A DNA stretch of 64,000 bases from Mesonia ostreae. GTDB lineage: Bacteria > Bacteroidota > Bacteroidia > Flavobacteriales > Flavobacteriaceae. The stretch spans positions 1 to 64,000 of the forward strand of contig NZ_JAVRBG010000016.1 in assembly GCF_031845265.1 (NCBI RefSeq), in the 5' to 3' direction. The position numbers and the translations under genes are program-made. Positions within the stretch are counted from its first letter, which is position 1. Each line of letters begins with the position of its first letter. This document shows positions 12,309 through 20,554 of this stretch, piece by piece. The notes below the pieces were generated by a model. That model was given only the letters and a program-made list of their open reading frames with translations. It searched no databases and was not told the origin of the DNA.

Positions 12309-13310
12309 TTACTCTTGCAATTCCTGCATAATTTCAGAAAACATGGCATAAGATTTTAAGCGATCTTCTTGTTTATAAATATAAGACGCAACTATGACCT
12401 CATCTACCTGAGTTTCTTCTAAAAACGCTTTTGTTTTAATTTTTACGTTTTCTTTATCACCTATAAAAGCATAACGCATCATTTGCTGAATACTAGGATG
12501 ATTGGCAATTTCTTTCAACTCGGTTGTCATAGAAGTCGGAGCTTGTAAATAATCAATATTACCAGTTACCACACCCAAAATCATTCGTAACATAGACGTG
12601 GAAAGAATTTCGGCTTCATCATTCGTATCTGCAGCAACCACATTAATCCCTGCAATGGTGTAGGGCTTATCTAAATATGCTGAAGGTTGAAAGTTTTCAT
12701 GATAAATTCTTAAAGCTTTATGTAATTGTGCGGGTGCAAAATGACTGGCAAATACATAAGGTAAACCTTTATTAGCAGCAACGTGAGCGCTATCTGTACT
12801 GGATCCTAAAATATAAATAGGCACCTCTACTCCTTCTGAAACATAAGAACGCACTCGCTCTTTATTTTCTTCGGAAAAGAAATGATGAATTCTATCTACC
12901 TCCTCTGGAAATTGATGCACGGCTTTCATTCGATCTGATCTAATGGCCTGTGCCGTTTCTTGATCTGTTCCTGGTGCTCTTCCCAAACCTAAATCGATGC
13001 GATTGGGATACAAGTTTCCTAAAGTTCCAAATTGTTCTGAAACGATTAAAGGAGAGTGATTGGGCAACATTATGCCTCCAGAACCTACTCGTATTTTTTG
13101 AGTTCCTCCAGCAATATGACCTATCAATACTGATGTTGCTGCACTGGCAATACTTTTCATATTGTGGTGCTCTGCCAACCAAAATCTATGGTAGCCCCAT
13201 TTCTCTGCTTGTTGAGCTAAATCTAAACTCTTTGCAAAGGTCTCTTTAATACTAGAATCTTGCGCTACAGAAGCTAAATCTAAAATAGAATATAAGGTTT
13301 TATTTTTCAT
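12309..13310 (-). CDS. LLM-class flavin-dependent oxidoreductase
   Basis: 333 residues, cytoplasmic. It matches the luciferase-like monooxygenase superfamily (MsnO8/YhbW-like group): SILDLASV at the N terminus, GYHRFWLAEHHN near residue 40, VGSGGIMLPNHSPL, and RIDLGLGRAPGTDQ near 105-118. Such enzymes use reduced FMN supplied by a separate reductase to oxidise small organic substrates; the substrate here cannot be told. It stands alone on the minus strand with no obvious partner flavin reductase nearby. Confidence 0.9.
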   Translation of the reverse strand: MKNKTLYSILDLASVAQDSSIKETFAKSLDLAQQAEKWGYHRFWLAEHHNMKSIASAATSVLIGHIAGGTQKIRVGSGGIMLPNHSPLIVSEQFGTLGNLYPNRIDLGLGRAPGTDQETAQAIRSDRMKAVHQFPEEVDRIHHFFSEENKERVRSYVSEGVEVPIYILGSSTDSAHVAANKGLPYVFASHFAPAQLHKALRIYHENFQPSAYLDKPYTIAGINVVAADTNDEAEILSTSMLRMILGVVTGNIDYLQAPTSMTTELKEIANHPSIQQMMRYAFIGDKENVKIKTKAFLEETQVDEVIVASYIYKQEDRLKSYAMFSEIMQELQE

Positions 13311-13516
13311 AGTTTTAATATAGAAAAACGCACCTCTTTTTGGGAGTTGCGATTAGTATTATTTAATTAGTCAAAATTCGTTTAATTCATCTGACTATTT
13401 TAATTTAAAAAATAATGCAATTTAAAATTTTGTCGATTTTAAGTACAAAAAATTACAGGATTAATCAGGATTTTTACGAAGTGGTTTATTCACAAAAATT
13501 TTCTCTTTAAGTTTAA

Positions 13517-13699
13517 CTACTTCGTTTTATTTTTTTTTCTTAAACTAAAAAAGTATAATGATAAAAATCCTATTACACCGCCGATAGCTGCAGACCAAGC
13601 ACTAGTATCCACAAACTCTTTAAGAACAAAGCCCATGGTAGCAAATACGACGATGGTTACCAAAATTGGAATGTAAATTTCTTTTTTCTTAAGGTTCAT
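13517..13699 (-). CDS. small two-helix membrane protein
   Basis: 60 residues with two hydrophobic segments (about 8-26 and 33-52) and a strongly basic C terminus (RKKNKTK). Start ATG at 13697-13699. I recognise no family beyond short hypothetical membrane proteins of Flavobacteriaceae. The composition and the positive-inside pattern support it being real. No operon partner: dnaK's terminator and a structured repeat lie upstream. Confidence 0.55.
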   Translation of the reverse strand: MNLKKKEIYIPILVTIVVFATMGFVLKEFVDTSAWSAAIGGVIGFLSLYFFSLRKKNKTK

Positions 13700-13776
13700 A
13701 GAGTATGAGTTATGTTAATTACAAATTAAAGCAATTTAGCTTACATCAAAAAAAAATCTGGTTTAATTTCTTTGTT

Positions 13777-13873
13777 GCGTAAGGGATTGCAGCGGCATCC
13801 TTTTTTGCTTTTTTCTAGCAAAAAAGATATAGCGAAAAGCCCGACCCTTGCTTTTTCTGCAAGGATTACGCCC
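13777..13873 (+). ncRNA. structured RNA repeat, copy 1
   Basis: Shares with 32339-32433 the conserved blocks AAGGGATTGCAGCGGCATCC, AAAAAGATATAGCG and AAAGCCCGACCC. Predicted fold: outer stem GCGTAA (13777-13782) with TTACGC (13866-13871); hairpin GGAT/ATCC; a variable stem TTTTTTGCT/AGCAAAAAA; and hairpin CCTTGC/GCAAGG. Stem sequences differ between copies while pairing is kept. The strand is a guess: as written it is followed by the dnaK terminator hairpin. It could be the Flavobacteria flavo-1 RNA motif or a REP-like mobile element; I could not compare it with a model. Confidence 0.65.
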
Positions 13874-13880
13874 AAAAAAA

Positions 13881-13905
13881 AGCACGAAGAATAAATCTTC
13901 GTGCT
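13881..13905. terminator. dnaK terminator (bidirectional)
   Basis: A perfect 10-bp stem AGCACGAAGA/TCTTCGTGCT with a 5-base loop. On the minus strand it is followed by a run of T's, directly after the dnaK stop; on the plus strand it is followed by TTTTCT. Confidence 0.85.
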
Positions 13906-13934
13906 TTTCTATTATTTAGATTCTTGGAAGCGTA

Positions 13935-15848
13935 TTACTTCACTTCTTCGAAGTCTACGTCTTCTACGTCGTCTCCGCTTTTAGCTTCTTCGCCTTCAGC
14001 ATTACCTCCAGGTTCTCCTTGTGGAGCTCCATTTTGTTGTGCTTCGGCTTGGGCTTTGTACATTTCTTCAGAAACGCTCTTCCAAGTCTCGTTCAACTTA
14101 TCTAAAGCTGGCTCAATTTTCTCCAACTCTTTAGTTTCGTATGCTTTTTTCAATTCATCTAAAGCATCTTCTACAGGTTTCTTTTTATCATCAGAAAGTT
14201 TATCTCCAAACTCTTTAATTTGCTTCTCGGTTTGGAAAATCATAGCATCCGCCTCATTTAGCTTATCTACTTTTTCTTTCGTCTTTTTATCTGCTTCAGC
14301 ATTAGCTTCGGCATCAGATTTCATTTTCTCGATTTCCTCTTCAGTTAATCCAGAAGAAGCTTCAATACGAATGTCTTGTTTTTTACCTGTTGCTTTGTCT
14401 TCGGCACTTACTTTAATAATTCCGTTCGCATCGATATCAAAAGTTACTTCAATTTGTGGAGTTCCTCTTTGTGCTGGTGGAATTCCGTCTAGGTGAAATT
14501 TACCAATCGTCTTATTATCGGCTGCCATAGGGCGTTCACCTTGTAACACGTGAATTTCTACAGAAGGCTGATTATCTGCCGCCGTTGAGAATACTTGAGA
14601 TTTCTTAGTAGGAATCGTCGTATTGGCTTCAATTAATTTGGTGTTCACGCTTCCCATAGTTTCAATACCTAAAGAAAGTGGCGTTACATCTAATAAAAGA
14701 ACGTCTTTTACATCTCCTGTTAAAACTCCTCCTTGAATTGCAGCTCCTAAAGAAACTACCTCATCTGGGTTTACTCCTTTACTTGGCTTTTTGTCAAAGA
14801 ATTTTTCTACCGCTTCCTGTACTGCAGGGATTCTTGTAGAACCACCTACTAAAATTACTTCATCAATATCACTTTTAGAAATTCCGGCAGCTTTCATTGC
14901 CTTTTCACAAGGTTTGATGGTTCTTTTTACTAAATCTGAAATTAATTGCTCAAACTTAGATCTAGATAAAGGTCTTACCAAGTGCTTTGGTCCACTAGAA
15001 GTAGCGGTAACATAAGGTAAGTTAATTTCAGTCTGACTAGAAGAAGACAACTCAATCTTTGCTTTCTCTGCCGCTTCTTTTAGACGTTGTAAAGCCATAG
15101 GATCCTTACGTAAATCAATGTCTTCGTCTTTTATAAACTCTTCGGCCAACCAATCGATTACCACCTCATCTACATCATCACCACCTAAGTGTGTATCTCC
15201 ATCTGTAGCTAATACTTCAAATACTCCATCTCCTAATTCTAGGATAGAAACATCGTGCGTACCACCACCAAAGTCAAATACTACAATTTTTTGGTCTTGT
15301 CCTTTTTTATCTAATCCATAAGCCAATGCTGCTGCGGTAGGCTCGTTGATAATTCTTCTTACTTTAAGGCCAGCAATTTCACCCGCTTCTTTAGTTGCTT
15401 GACGCTGAGAATCGTTGAAATATGCAGGAACGGTAATTACCGCTTCAGATACATCCTGTCCTAAATAATCTTCTGCTGTTTTCTTCATTTTTTGAAGAAT
15501 CATAGCAGAAAGTTCTTGTGGCGTATACAAACGACCATCAATATCTACTCTTGGGGTATCGTTATCTCCTTTAACCACTTTATAAGCTACACGACCAGCC
15601 TCTCTAGAAGACTCAGAGAATTTATTTCCCATAAATCTTTTAATAGAAGAAATCGTTTTTTCTGGATTGGTAACCGCTTGACGCTTTGCTGGATCACCTA
15701 CTTTAATCTCTCCATCTTCTACAAAAGCAATTACAGAAGGGGTTGTTCTTTTACCTTCGGCATTAGGAATTACCGTTGGCTCATTACCTTCCATTACAGA
15801 AACACAAGAGTTGGTAGTTCCTAAATCAATTCCAATTATTTTACTCAT
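13935..15848 (-). CDS. dnaK: molecular chaperone DnaK (Hsp70)
   Basis: 637 residues from the ATG at 15848 (MSKIIGIDLGTTNSC). The 14 codons upstream in the same frame are not part of the family and are rejected. The N-terminal ATPase domain (1-~380) shows the phosphate-1 motif IGIDLGTTNS, VFDFGGGTHDVSIL and VGGSTRIP; the substrate-binding domain (~390-510) follows, then a helical lid and the acidic tail ending EDVDFEEVK. It folds and refolds cytosolic proteins with DnaJ and GrpE, neither of which is adjacent here. A TGACA/TGTCA-rich inverted repeat lies upstream, shared with the divergent serine dehydratase gene. Confidence 0.98.
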   Translation of the reverse strand: MSKIIGIDLGTTNSCVSVMEGNEPTVIPNAEGKRTTPSVIAFVEDGEIKVGDPAKRQAVTNPEKTISSIKRFMGNKFSESSREAGRVAYKVVKGDNDTPRVDIDGRLYTPQELSAMILQKMKKTAEDYLGQDVSEAVITVPAYFNDSQRQATKEAGEIAGLKVRRIINEPTAAALAYGLDKKGQDQKIVVFDFGGGTHDVSILELGDGVFEVLATDGDTHLGGDDVDEVVIDWLAEEFIKDEDIDLRKDPMALQRLKEAAEKAKIELSSSSQTEINLPYVTATSSGPKHLVRPLSRSKFEQLISDLVKRTIKPCEKAMKAAGISKSDIDEVILVGGSTRIPAVQEAVEKFFDKKPSKGVNPDEVVSLGAAIQGGVLTGDVKDVLLLDVTPLSLGIETMGSVNTKLIEANTTIPTKKSQVFSTAADNQPSVEIHVLQGERPMAADNKTIGKFHLDGIPPAQRGTPQIEVTFDIDANGIIKVSAEDKATGKKQDIRIEASSGLTEEEIEKMKSDAEANAEADKKTKEKVDKLNEADAMIFQTEKQIKEFGDKLSDDKKKPVEDALDELKKAYETKELEKIEPALDKLNETWKSVSEEMYKAQAEAQQNGAPQGEPGGNAEGEEAKSGDDVEDVDFEEVK

Positions 15849-15920
15849 AACTATATATTTTAATTTTTTGTTTTTTAATTCGGTAAGCATAATTCAATCT
15901 CTATGCCAGCAAAAAAAATG

Positions 15921-15966
15921 TGACAGGTTGTCATTATACTTTTTTAAAACCTTAATATAATGACAA
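15921..15966. promoter_or_regulatory. candidate operator between dnaK and sdaA
   Basis: A perfect 11-bp inverted repeat (TTGTCATTATA at 15928-15938, TATAATGACAA at 15956-15966) with a 17-base spacer. The left arm overlaps a smaller palindrome TGACA-GGT-TGTCA (15921-15933). No Bacteroidota-type promoter box is evident for dnaK here, so this may hold heat-shock or other control elements. Confidence 0.5.
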
Positions 15967-16092
15967 GCGTTGGTTTATTTAAGGTACTATCTCTATTTTC
16001 GCTTAAAGCGGAATAAAAAAGCTTGACAGCTATGGAAAGCACAATTATTTCTGCCATCTTTGTAGTTGGTAAATTTTTAAAATAGTTTTCAA

Positions 16093-17526
16093 ATGGAGAA
16101 GAGAGAATGCATTAGTGTATTTGACATGTTAAAGATTGGGGTTGGACCTTCAAGCTCGCATACTTTAGGTCCGTGGCGTGCTGCCCAACGATGGATTGAA
16201 GAATTGAAAGTGAAAAATATTTTTAATCAAGTAAAAGAAGTTAAAGTAGACCTATATGGTTCTTTATCTCTTACGGGAGAAGGACACGCTACAGATATTG
16301 CCTCTATACTTGGCCTCTGCGGATATGACCCCGTAACGATGGATCTCTCTCAACTCGATGAAATTATTGATACCATTAATAGTTTTAAACGCTTAGAGCT
16401 GAACGGAGAAAAACAACTCGAGTTTGATCCTAATACGCAAGTGATCTTCAATAAAAACTTCTTAGATTTTCACCCCAACGGAATCAAATTTACTGCCACT
16501 TTAGAAAATGGAAATACTTCTACCGCAACCTTTTATTCTATTGGCGGTGGCTTTGTAGTGAAAGAAGAACGAAAAAATGCCAAACAAAATAATGAAGTCT
16601 TTGCTCAGTTTCCTTATTCTATAGAAAAAGGAAGCGAGTTGCTTGCATTTTGTAAACAAGAAAATAAAAATATTGCAGAAATTGTCTTAGAAAATGAGAA
16701 GTCGCTACGCAGTGAAGAAGAAATCCATAAAGGTTTAGAAGACATTTGGAAAGTGATGCTAGAATCTATGTATGAAGGTTGCCATACTAGCGGAGTCTTA
16801 CCTGGCGGATTAAACGTACAGCGTAGAGCTCACGGAATGCATCAAAAACTTATAGGCGATAGAAAATACAATACTCCCCAAGAGTGGCTAGAAGTGATCC
16901 GGAATACTGAGGTAAAATTTAGAGAAATCTTAAAATGGGTAAGTTGTTACGCTATCAGCGTTAATGAAGTCAATGCTTCTCTGGGAAGAGTGGTAACGGC
17001 ACCAACCAACGGAAGTGCAGGAACCGTACCCGCCGTAATGATGTATTATATGACTATAGAAAATCACGACGCTACGTTTGAGCATTTAAAAGAATTTATG
17101 CTCGTTGCAGGAGAAATAGGAAGTCTCTTTAAAAAGGGAGCTACCATCTCTGCTGCCATGGGGGGATGCCAAGCTGAAATTGGTGTTTCTTCATCTATGG
17201 CTGCTGGCGGACTCACACATCTTCTAGGTGGTTCTCCAGAACAGGTATTAATGGCGAGTGAGATTGCGATGGAGCACCATCTAGGTTTAACTTGTGATCC
17301 TATTGCGGGATTGGTACAAGTGCCCTGCATTGAGCGCAATGCGATGGGAGCCATAAAAGCGATTAATGCTGCCGAAATTGCATTAGAGAGCGATGCGAGT
17401 AAAGCTAAAGTCCCCTTAGATAAGGTGATTGAAACTATGTGGGATACTGCAAAAGACATGAACTCTAAATATAAAGAAACCTCTGAAGGTGGTTTGGCCG
17501 TACGCGTAAATATGAGCGATTGTTAA
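16093..17526 (+). CDS. sdaA: L-serine dehydratase (Fe-S)
   Basis: 477 residues. Converts L-serine to pyruvate and ammonia in the cytoplasm using a [4Fe-4S] cluster. The one-chain form is present: N-terminal beta domain (about 1-160; SVFDMLKIGVGPSSSHT) fused to the alpha catalytic domain. Cluster cysteines are C359, C401 and C412, with the 42- and 11-residue spacings known from the Legionella enzyme, and the last residue is a cysteine (C477), as in the 'tail-in-mouth' inhibited form described there. Substrate loop TAPTNGSAG at 302-310. Divergent from dnaK; the short downstream gap suggests co-transcription with the YdcF-like gene. Confidence 0.95.
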   Translation: MEKRECISVFDMLKIGVGPSSSHTLGPWRAAQRWIEELKVKNIFNQVKEVKVDLYGSLSLTGEGHATDIASILGLCGYDPVTMDLSQLDEIIDTINSFKRLELNGEKQLEFDPNTQVIFNKNFLDFHPNGIKFTATLENGNTSTATFYSIGGGFVVKEERKNAKQNNEVFAQFPYSIEKGSELLAFCKQENKNIAEIVLENEKSLRSEEEIHKGLEDIWKVMLESMYEGCHTSGVLPGGLNVQRRAHGMHQKLIGDRKYNTPQEWLEVIRNTEVKFREILKWVSCYAISVNEVNASLGRVVTAPTNGSAGTVPAVMMYYMTIENHDATFEHLKEFMLVAGEIGSLFKKGATISAAMGGCQAEIGVSSSMAAGGLTHLLGGSPEQVLMASEIAMEHHLGLTCDPIAGLVQVPCIERNAMGAIKAINAAEIALESDASKAKVPLDKVIETMWDTAKDMNSKYKETSEGGLAVRVNMSDC

Positions 17527-17607
17527 ATCAAAAGACGCAGTATTCCAACATCAATATTCGTGATTTTCAAAGCTTCAAGAGAGACTAAAAGAGCAAAGAT
17601 CTTTCCC

Positions 17608-18243
17608 ATGATTAAAAAACTAATTATTGTCTTTATCTCATTAGTTGTTTTATTATTTGCCTTTATACTGCTTTCTAATATGATTGTAGTTCAAGGAGCC
17701 ATAGGCAAAACTTTTTCTAAGGTTGAAGCCATAGAAAAGAATAAAGTGGGGATGGTTTTAGGAACCGCAAAGTATTTAGTGAACGGACAGATTAATTTAT
17801 ATTTTAAATATCGCATTGATGCTACGGTAGAACTTTTTAAAAACCATAAAATTGATTTTGTTTTAATTAGTGGAGACAACGGAAGCATCTATTACAACGA
17901 ACCCCAAGATTTTAAAAAAGAACTCATTAAAAAAGGAATTCCTGAAGATAAGATTTTCTTAGATTATGCTGGCTTTAGAACTCTAGACTCTGTGGTAAGA
18001 GCAAAAGAAATTTTTGGACAAGACAGTATTACCATCATCTCTCAAAATTTTCATAATGAACGCGCTATCTATTTAGCTAATCATTTCAATATCCAAGCCA
18101 TTGGCTATAACGCTCAAGATGTTTCTCAACACTATGGCTTTAAAACCAGCGTGAGAGAATATTTTGCCAGAACTAAAGCTTTTATAGATATAATTATTGG
18201 AGTAAAGCCTAAATTTTTAGGAGACAAAATTAAGATTGAATAA
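17608..18243 (+). CDS. SanA/YdcF-like DUF218 membrane protein
   Basis: 211 residues from the ATG at 17608; the longer frame starting at 17560 adds 16 residues without a hydrophobic or family match and is rejected. One N-terminal membrane anchor (about 2-24) precedes a DUF218 domain with VGMVLGTAK, LISGDNGSIYYNEP and DYAGFRTLDSVVRAKEIFG, the hallmark motifs of the ElyC/SanA/YdcF group, which is linked to envelope integrity and vancomycin barrier function in enterobacteria. The molecular activity is unresolved. A strong terminator follows the stop immediately. Confidence 0.88.
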   Translation: MIKKLIIVFISLVVLLFAFILLSNMIVVQGAIGKTFSKVEAIEKNKVGMVLGTAKYLVNGQINLYFKYRIDATVELFKNHKIDFVLISGDNGSIYYNEPQDFKKELIKKGIPEDKIFLDYAGFRTLDSVVRAKEIFGQDSITIISQNFHNERAIYLANHFNIQAIGYNAQDVSQHYGFKTSVREYFARTKAFIDIIIGVKPKFLGDKIKIE

Positions 18244-18244
18244 A

Positions 18245-18273
18245 AAAATCCCGAGCCAAACTCGGGATTTTTT
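18245..18273. terminator. bidirectional terminator
   Basis: AAAATCCCGAG / CTCGGGATTTT stem with a 5-base loop and A and T runs on either side. It serves the YdcF-like gene on the plus strand and the DUF4252 operon on the minus strand. Confidence 0.9.
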
Positions 18274-18300
18274 AAATTATTTCCTTCAAATTTATACAGA

Positions 18301-18942
18301 TTACACAGACTCTTGAATAGTATCTTCCGAAGCATCTTTTATAACTTCTTGTTGCCCTTGTTTTTTGTCTATTCTATTATTTAAACTATCCTTTTGATTG
18401 CCTAACATATCCATTAGTGGTTCTAACGAATTTATATTGACATTTACCTCTCCGTTCCCAACAGATTTTGCCAACTTCATTATTTCGCCTACGTTCATAT
18501 TATCTCCTAAGACTCTAGCCAAGGCAAAGCCTTTTTCCTCATCATTTCCATAGACAATAATCTCATCTATAGCGTCTTCTTCTCCCAAGTAAGCAATTCT
18601 AACTCCGCTTTGTACAGATCCCATACGCATCAATAAATTATATTTCTTATCGTCTAAAATCTTTTCTACGACATCGCGTTCCTTTTCATAGATTTCTTGA
18701 TTATTTCCGTTTAAGGGCAGCGCTAAAACCACAGCTTTTTTTATAGATTTAATTACTTTTTGATCTTTCTCTTCTAATTGAGAGTTATCACTTAGGAGTA
18801 AGCTTGCCGGTAAATCTAAGATCATAAAGTTCTTATTGTCTTGATGATCTACATAATAACTTTGCAGCGTAGGTTCATTATTACACGAAACCAAGGCTAA
18901 TCCAGCTACCAACAGCATTAAAATATTTATTTTCTTTTTCAT
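18301..18942 (-). CDS. DUF4252 lipoprotein
   Basis: 213 residues with a lipobox (LVSC, Cys20). The body to about residue 165 matches DUF4252, a small envelope domain of unknown function found in Bacteroidota behind ECF sigma/anti-sigma pairs. The C-terminal 45 residues are charged and poorly conserved. It is the last gene of the operon sigma - anti-sigma - DUF4252 - DUF4252, 12 bases after the previous stop. Together with its paralogue it is a likely target or sensor of the sigma system. Confidence 0.85.
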   Translation of the reverse strand: MKKKINILMLLVAGLALVSCNNEPTLQSYYVDHQDNKNFMILDLPASLLLSDNSQLEEKDQKVIKSIKKAVVLALPLNGNNQEIYEKERDVVEKILDDKKYNLLMRMGSVQSGVRIAYLGEEDAIDEIIVYGNDEEKGFALARVLGDNMNVGEIMKLAKSVGNGEVNVNINSLEPLMDMLGNQKDSLNNRIDKKQGQQEVIKDASEDTIQESV

Positions 18943-18954
18943 GTTTTCTCTAAC

Positions 18955-19476
18955 TTAATTTACTTTTTCTAATTCTTCAGCACCTGGTACTTCTAGATCT
19001 TTGGCTAGTTTAGACACTTCTTTAAGGTCTATATCGCCCGTAATAGAAAGTACAACCGTCATAGGTTTACCATCATCCTCTCCCTGCATCAACATCAGCA
19101 ATTCGCTTACATAGTTTTTTTGGCTTCCGGGTTTAGAATAAAACTGTACATTTTTCTTATCATCTTTAAAGCTCATCAGTTTTTCTAGAGAGCTAGAGCC
19201 TATGTAACTATTAAAGTCTTGTTTCATTTCTGCTCCAATTCCAGTATTTTCCGTAGAAATCACTTTAATATTCTTTAAGTTCTCTATAAGATTAATATAC
19301 TGCTGCATCTCTGGATCATCGCTATCTAAATCTATTTCGGCTAAAAGCTTAAACATATTACTTGTGATCACCATAGCGCTTACTTCGCGCATCTTCTCAT
19401 AACGCTCAAAGGATTGTGCGTTCCCAAATACGGGAGCCATCAAAATGGCCATAACTATTAGAATACTCTTTTTCAT
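18955..19476 (-). CDS. secreted DUF4252 protein
   Basis: 173 residues with a cleavable signal peptide (GNA-QSF, about residue 20) and no lipobox Cys, unlike the paralogue after it. The motif KVISTENTGIGAEMKQDFNSYI and the later VVLSITGDIDLKEVSKLAKDL are DUF4252 features. Third gene in the ECF operon, 10 bases after the anti-sigma-like gene. Having one lipidated and one soluble copy suggests the two partner in the periplasm or outer membrane; this is inference. Confidence 0.85.
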   Translation of the reverse strand: MKKSILIVMAILMAPVFGNAQSFERYEKMREVSAMVITSNMFKLLAEIDLDSDDPEMQQYINLIENLKNIKVISTENTGIGAEMKQDFNSYIGSSSLEKLMSFKDDKKNVQFYSKPGSQKNYVSELLMLMQGEDDGKPMTVVLSITGDIDLKEVSKLAKDLEVPGAEELEKVN

Positions 19477-19486
19477 CTTTATTTAT

Positions 19487-19942
19487 TTATTTCGTTATTA
19501 TCAATTTGTTTTTTGTTTTCTGAATTTCCCTCAAATACATTAAATTCTCTTTACTATTGGCTACCGCTCCCGTGACCATATTAAATAGATCTTGTGTATT
19601 TTTCATCGCTAGCTCGTGATTTCCTTCTACCACCGTATGGCCTTTTTGAAAATCGGAGAATTGAAAAACGCTTAGTGCTAAAACCAATATCGCTGCAATG
19701 GAGCTTAGTGTAAGCAGTAATTTCTTTTTGTTTAGCTTCCGCGGAAGCGTAATCACTTTTTCTTCTTCTGCTAAAACAATCTCTTTCTCTGTCGCAAAAA
19801 ACTGAAACAAAGGACGGTACTGCTCTAAACTTGGGTCTACATTGCCCGAAGAAAAATAATCTTGCAGTAATTTTTCTTCTTTCAACGTGGTTTCTGCTTC
19901 AAGGTACTTTTCTAAAAGCGACACTATCTTATGCAATTCCAT
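19487..19942 (-). CDS. single-pass anti-sigma-factor-like protein
   Basis: 151 residues. A cytoplasmic N-terminal helical region (1-~75, with a LxxYLEAETTLKEEKLLQDYF segment) is followed by one membrane helix at about 76-92 (LLLTLSSIAAILVLALSVF) and a short periplasmic tail ending in EIQKTKNKLIITK. No zinc-binding HxxxCxxC motif is present. Its start overlaps the sigma gene by 14 bases, the usual arrangement for a coupled sigma/anti-sigma pair. Confidence 0.75.
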   Translation of the reverse strand: MELHKIVSLLEKYLEAETTLKEEKLLQDYFSSGNVDPSLEQYRPLFQFFATEKEIVLAEEEKVITLPRKLNKKKLLLTLSSIAAILVLALSVFQFSDFQKGHTVVEGNHELAMKNTQDLFNMVTGAVANSKENLMYLREIQKTKNKLIITK

Positions 19943-20441
19943 AGTTGTGTTTTTTTAATATTTCTTTTCTAATTTTTTTTCTGGCTCTTGAGAGTGCCAC
20001 TCTAATCGCAGTAGGATTCATTTCGGTGATTTCTACCATTTCTTCATATTCCAACTGCTCTATATCTCTTAACTGAATCAACATTTGTTCCTGTTCCGTT
20101 AAGTTTTTAATAATTTCCTTTACTTTTAAAAGCTCATCTTTTGCTTCAATTTCATTTTGTAAAGAAGTCTTCTTTCCATCTTCGTAATTGCTATGTATAA
20201 TTCTTAGGTTGTTGTTCTTCTTGGCTTTTAATTGGTCAAAACAATAATTCTTGGTAATCGTCATGGCTAAAGCTTGCGGACTCCTATAATCTTCTAGCTT
20301 ATCTTTCATCTTCCACAACCTAATCATCACTTCTTGCGTGGCATCTTCTGCCGCATCTTTAGAAACCAATAACCGCAAAGACAAACGATAAATTTTATCT
20401 TTTATAGGATTCACAAATTCTAAAAATAACTTTTGGTTCAA
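19929..20441 (-). CDS. ECF-type RNA polymerase sigma factor
   Basis: 170 residues. Region 2 with DAAEDATQEVMIRLWK (about 29-44) and region 4 with LTEQEQMLIQLRDIEQLEYEEMVEITEMNPTAIR... (about 113-150, helix-turn-helix) are clear, with no region 3 and no C-terminal extension. It would direct core polymerase to a small regulon, most likely including its own operon (anti-sigma and two DUF4252 genes). First gene of the operon, divergent from the S41 protease gene at 20555. Confidence 0.93.
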   Translation of the reverse strand: MNQKLFLEFVNPIKDKIYRLSLRLLVSKDAAEDATQEVMIRLWKMKDKLEDYRSPQALAMTITKNYCFDQLKAKKNNNLRIIHSNYEDGKKTSLQNEIEAKDELLKVKEIIKNLTEQEQMLIQLRDIEQLEYEEMVEITEMNPTAIRVALSRARKKIRKEILKKHNYGIA

Positions 20442-20554
20442 TGTATTTTTATTTGGTGGTTTCTATAAGCTTGACGCTTCCATATAATATTTGTTACAAA
20501 GGAATTCGTTTTTATTAAATTGTGTTTAACTTTAGCACTCATTAATCCCATACT

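Noticed and set aside
13924..15824. Plus-strand open reading frames over dnaK (up to 190 codons, Ser/Ala-rich)
   Set aside because: They mirror codon bias of the real minus-strand gene; no family match or leader.
15849..15890. 14-codon N-terminal extension of DnaK
   Set aside because: DnaK homologues begin at MSKIIGIDLG; the extension is AT-rich leader.
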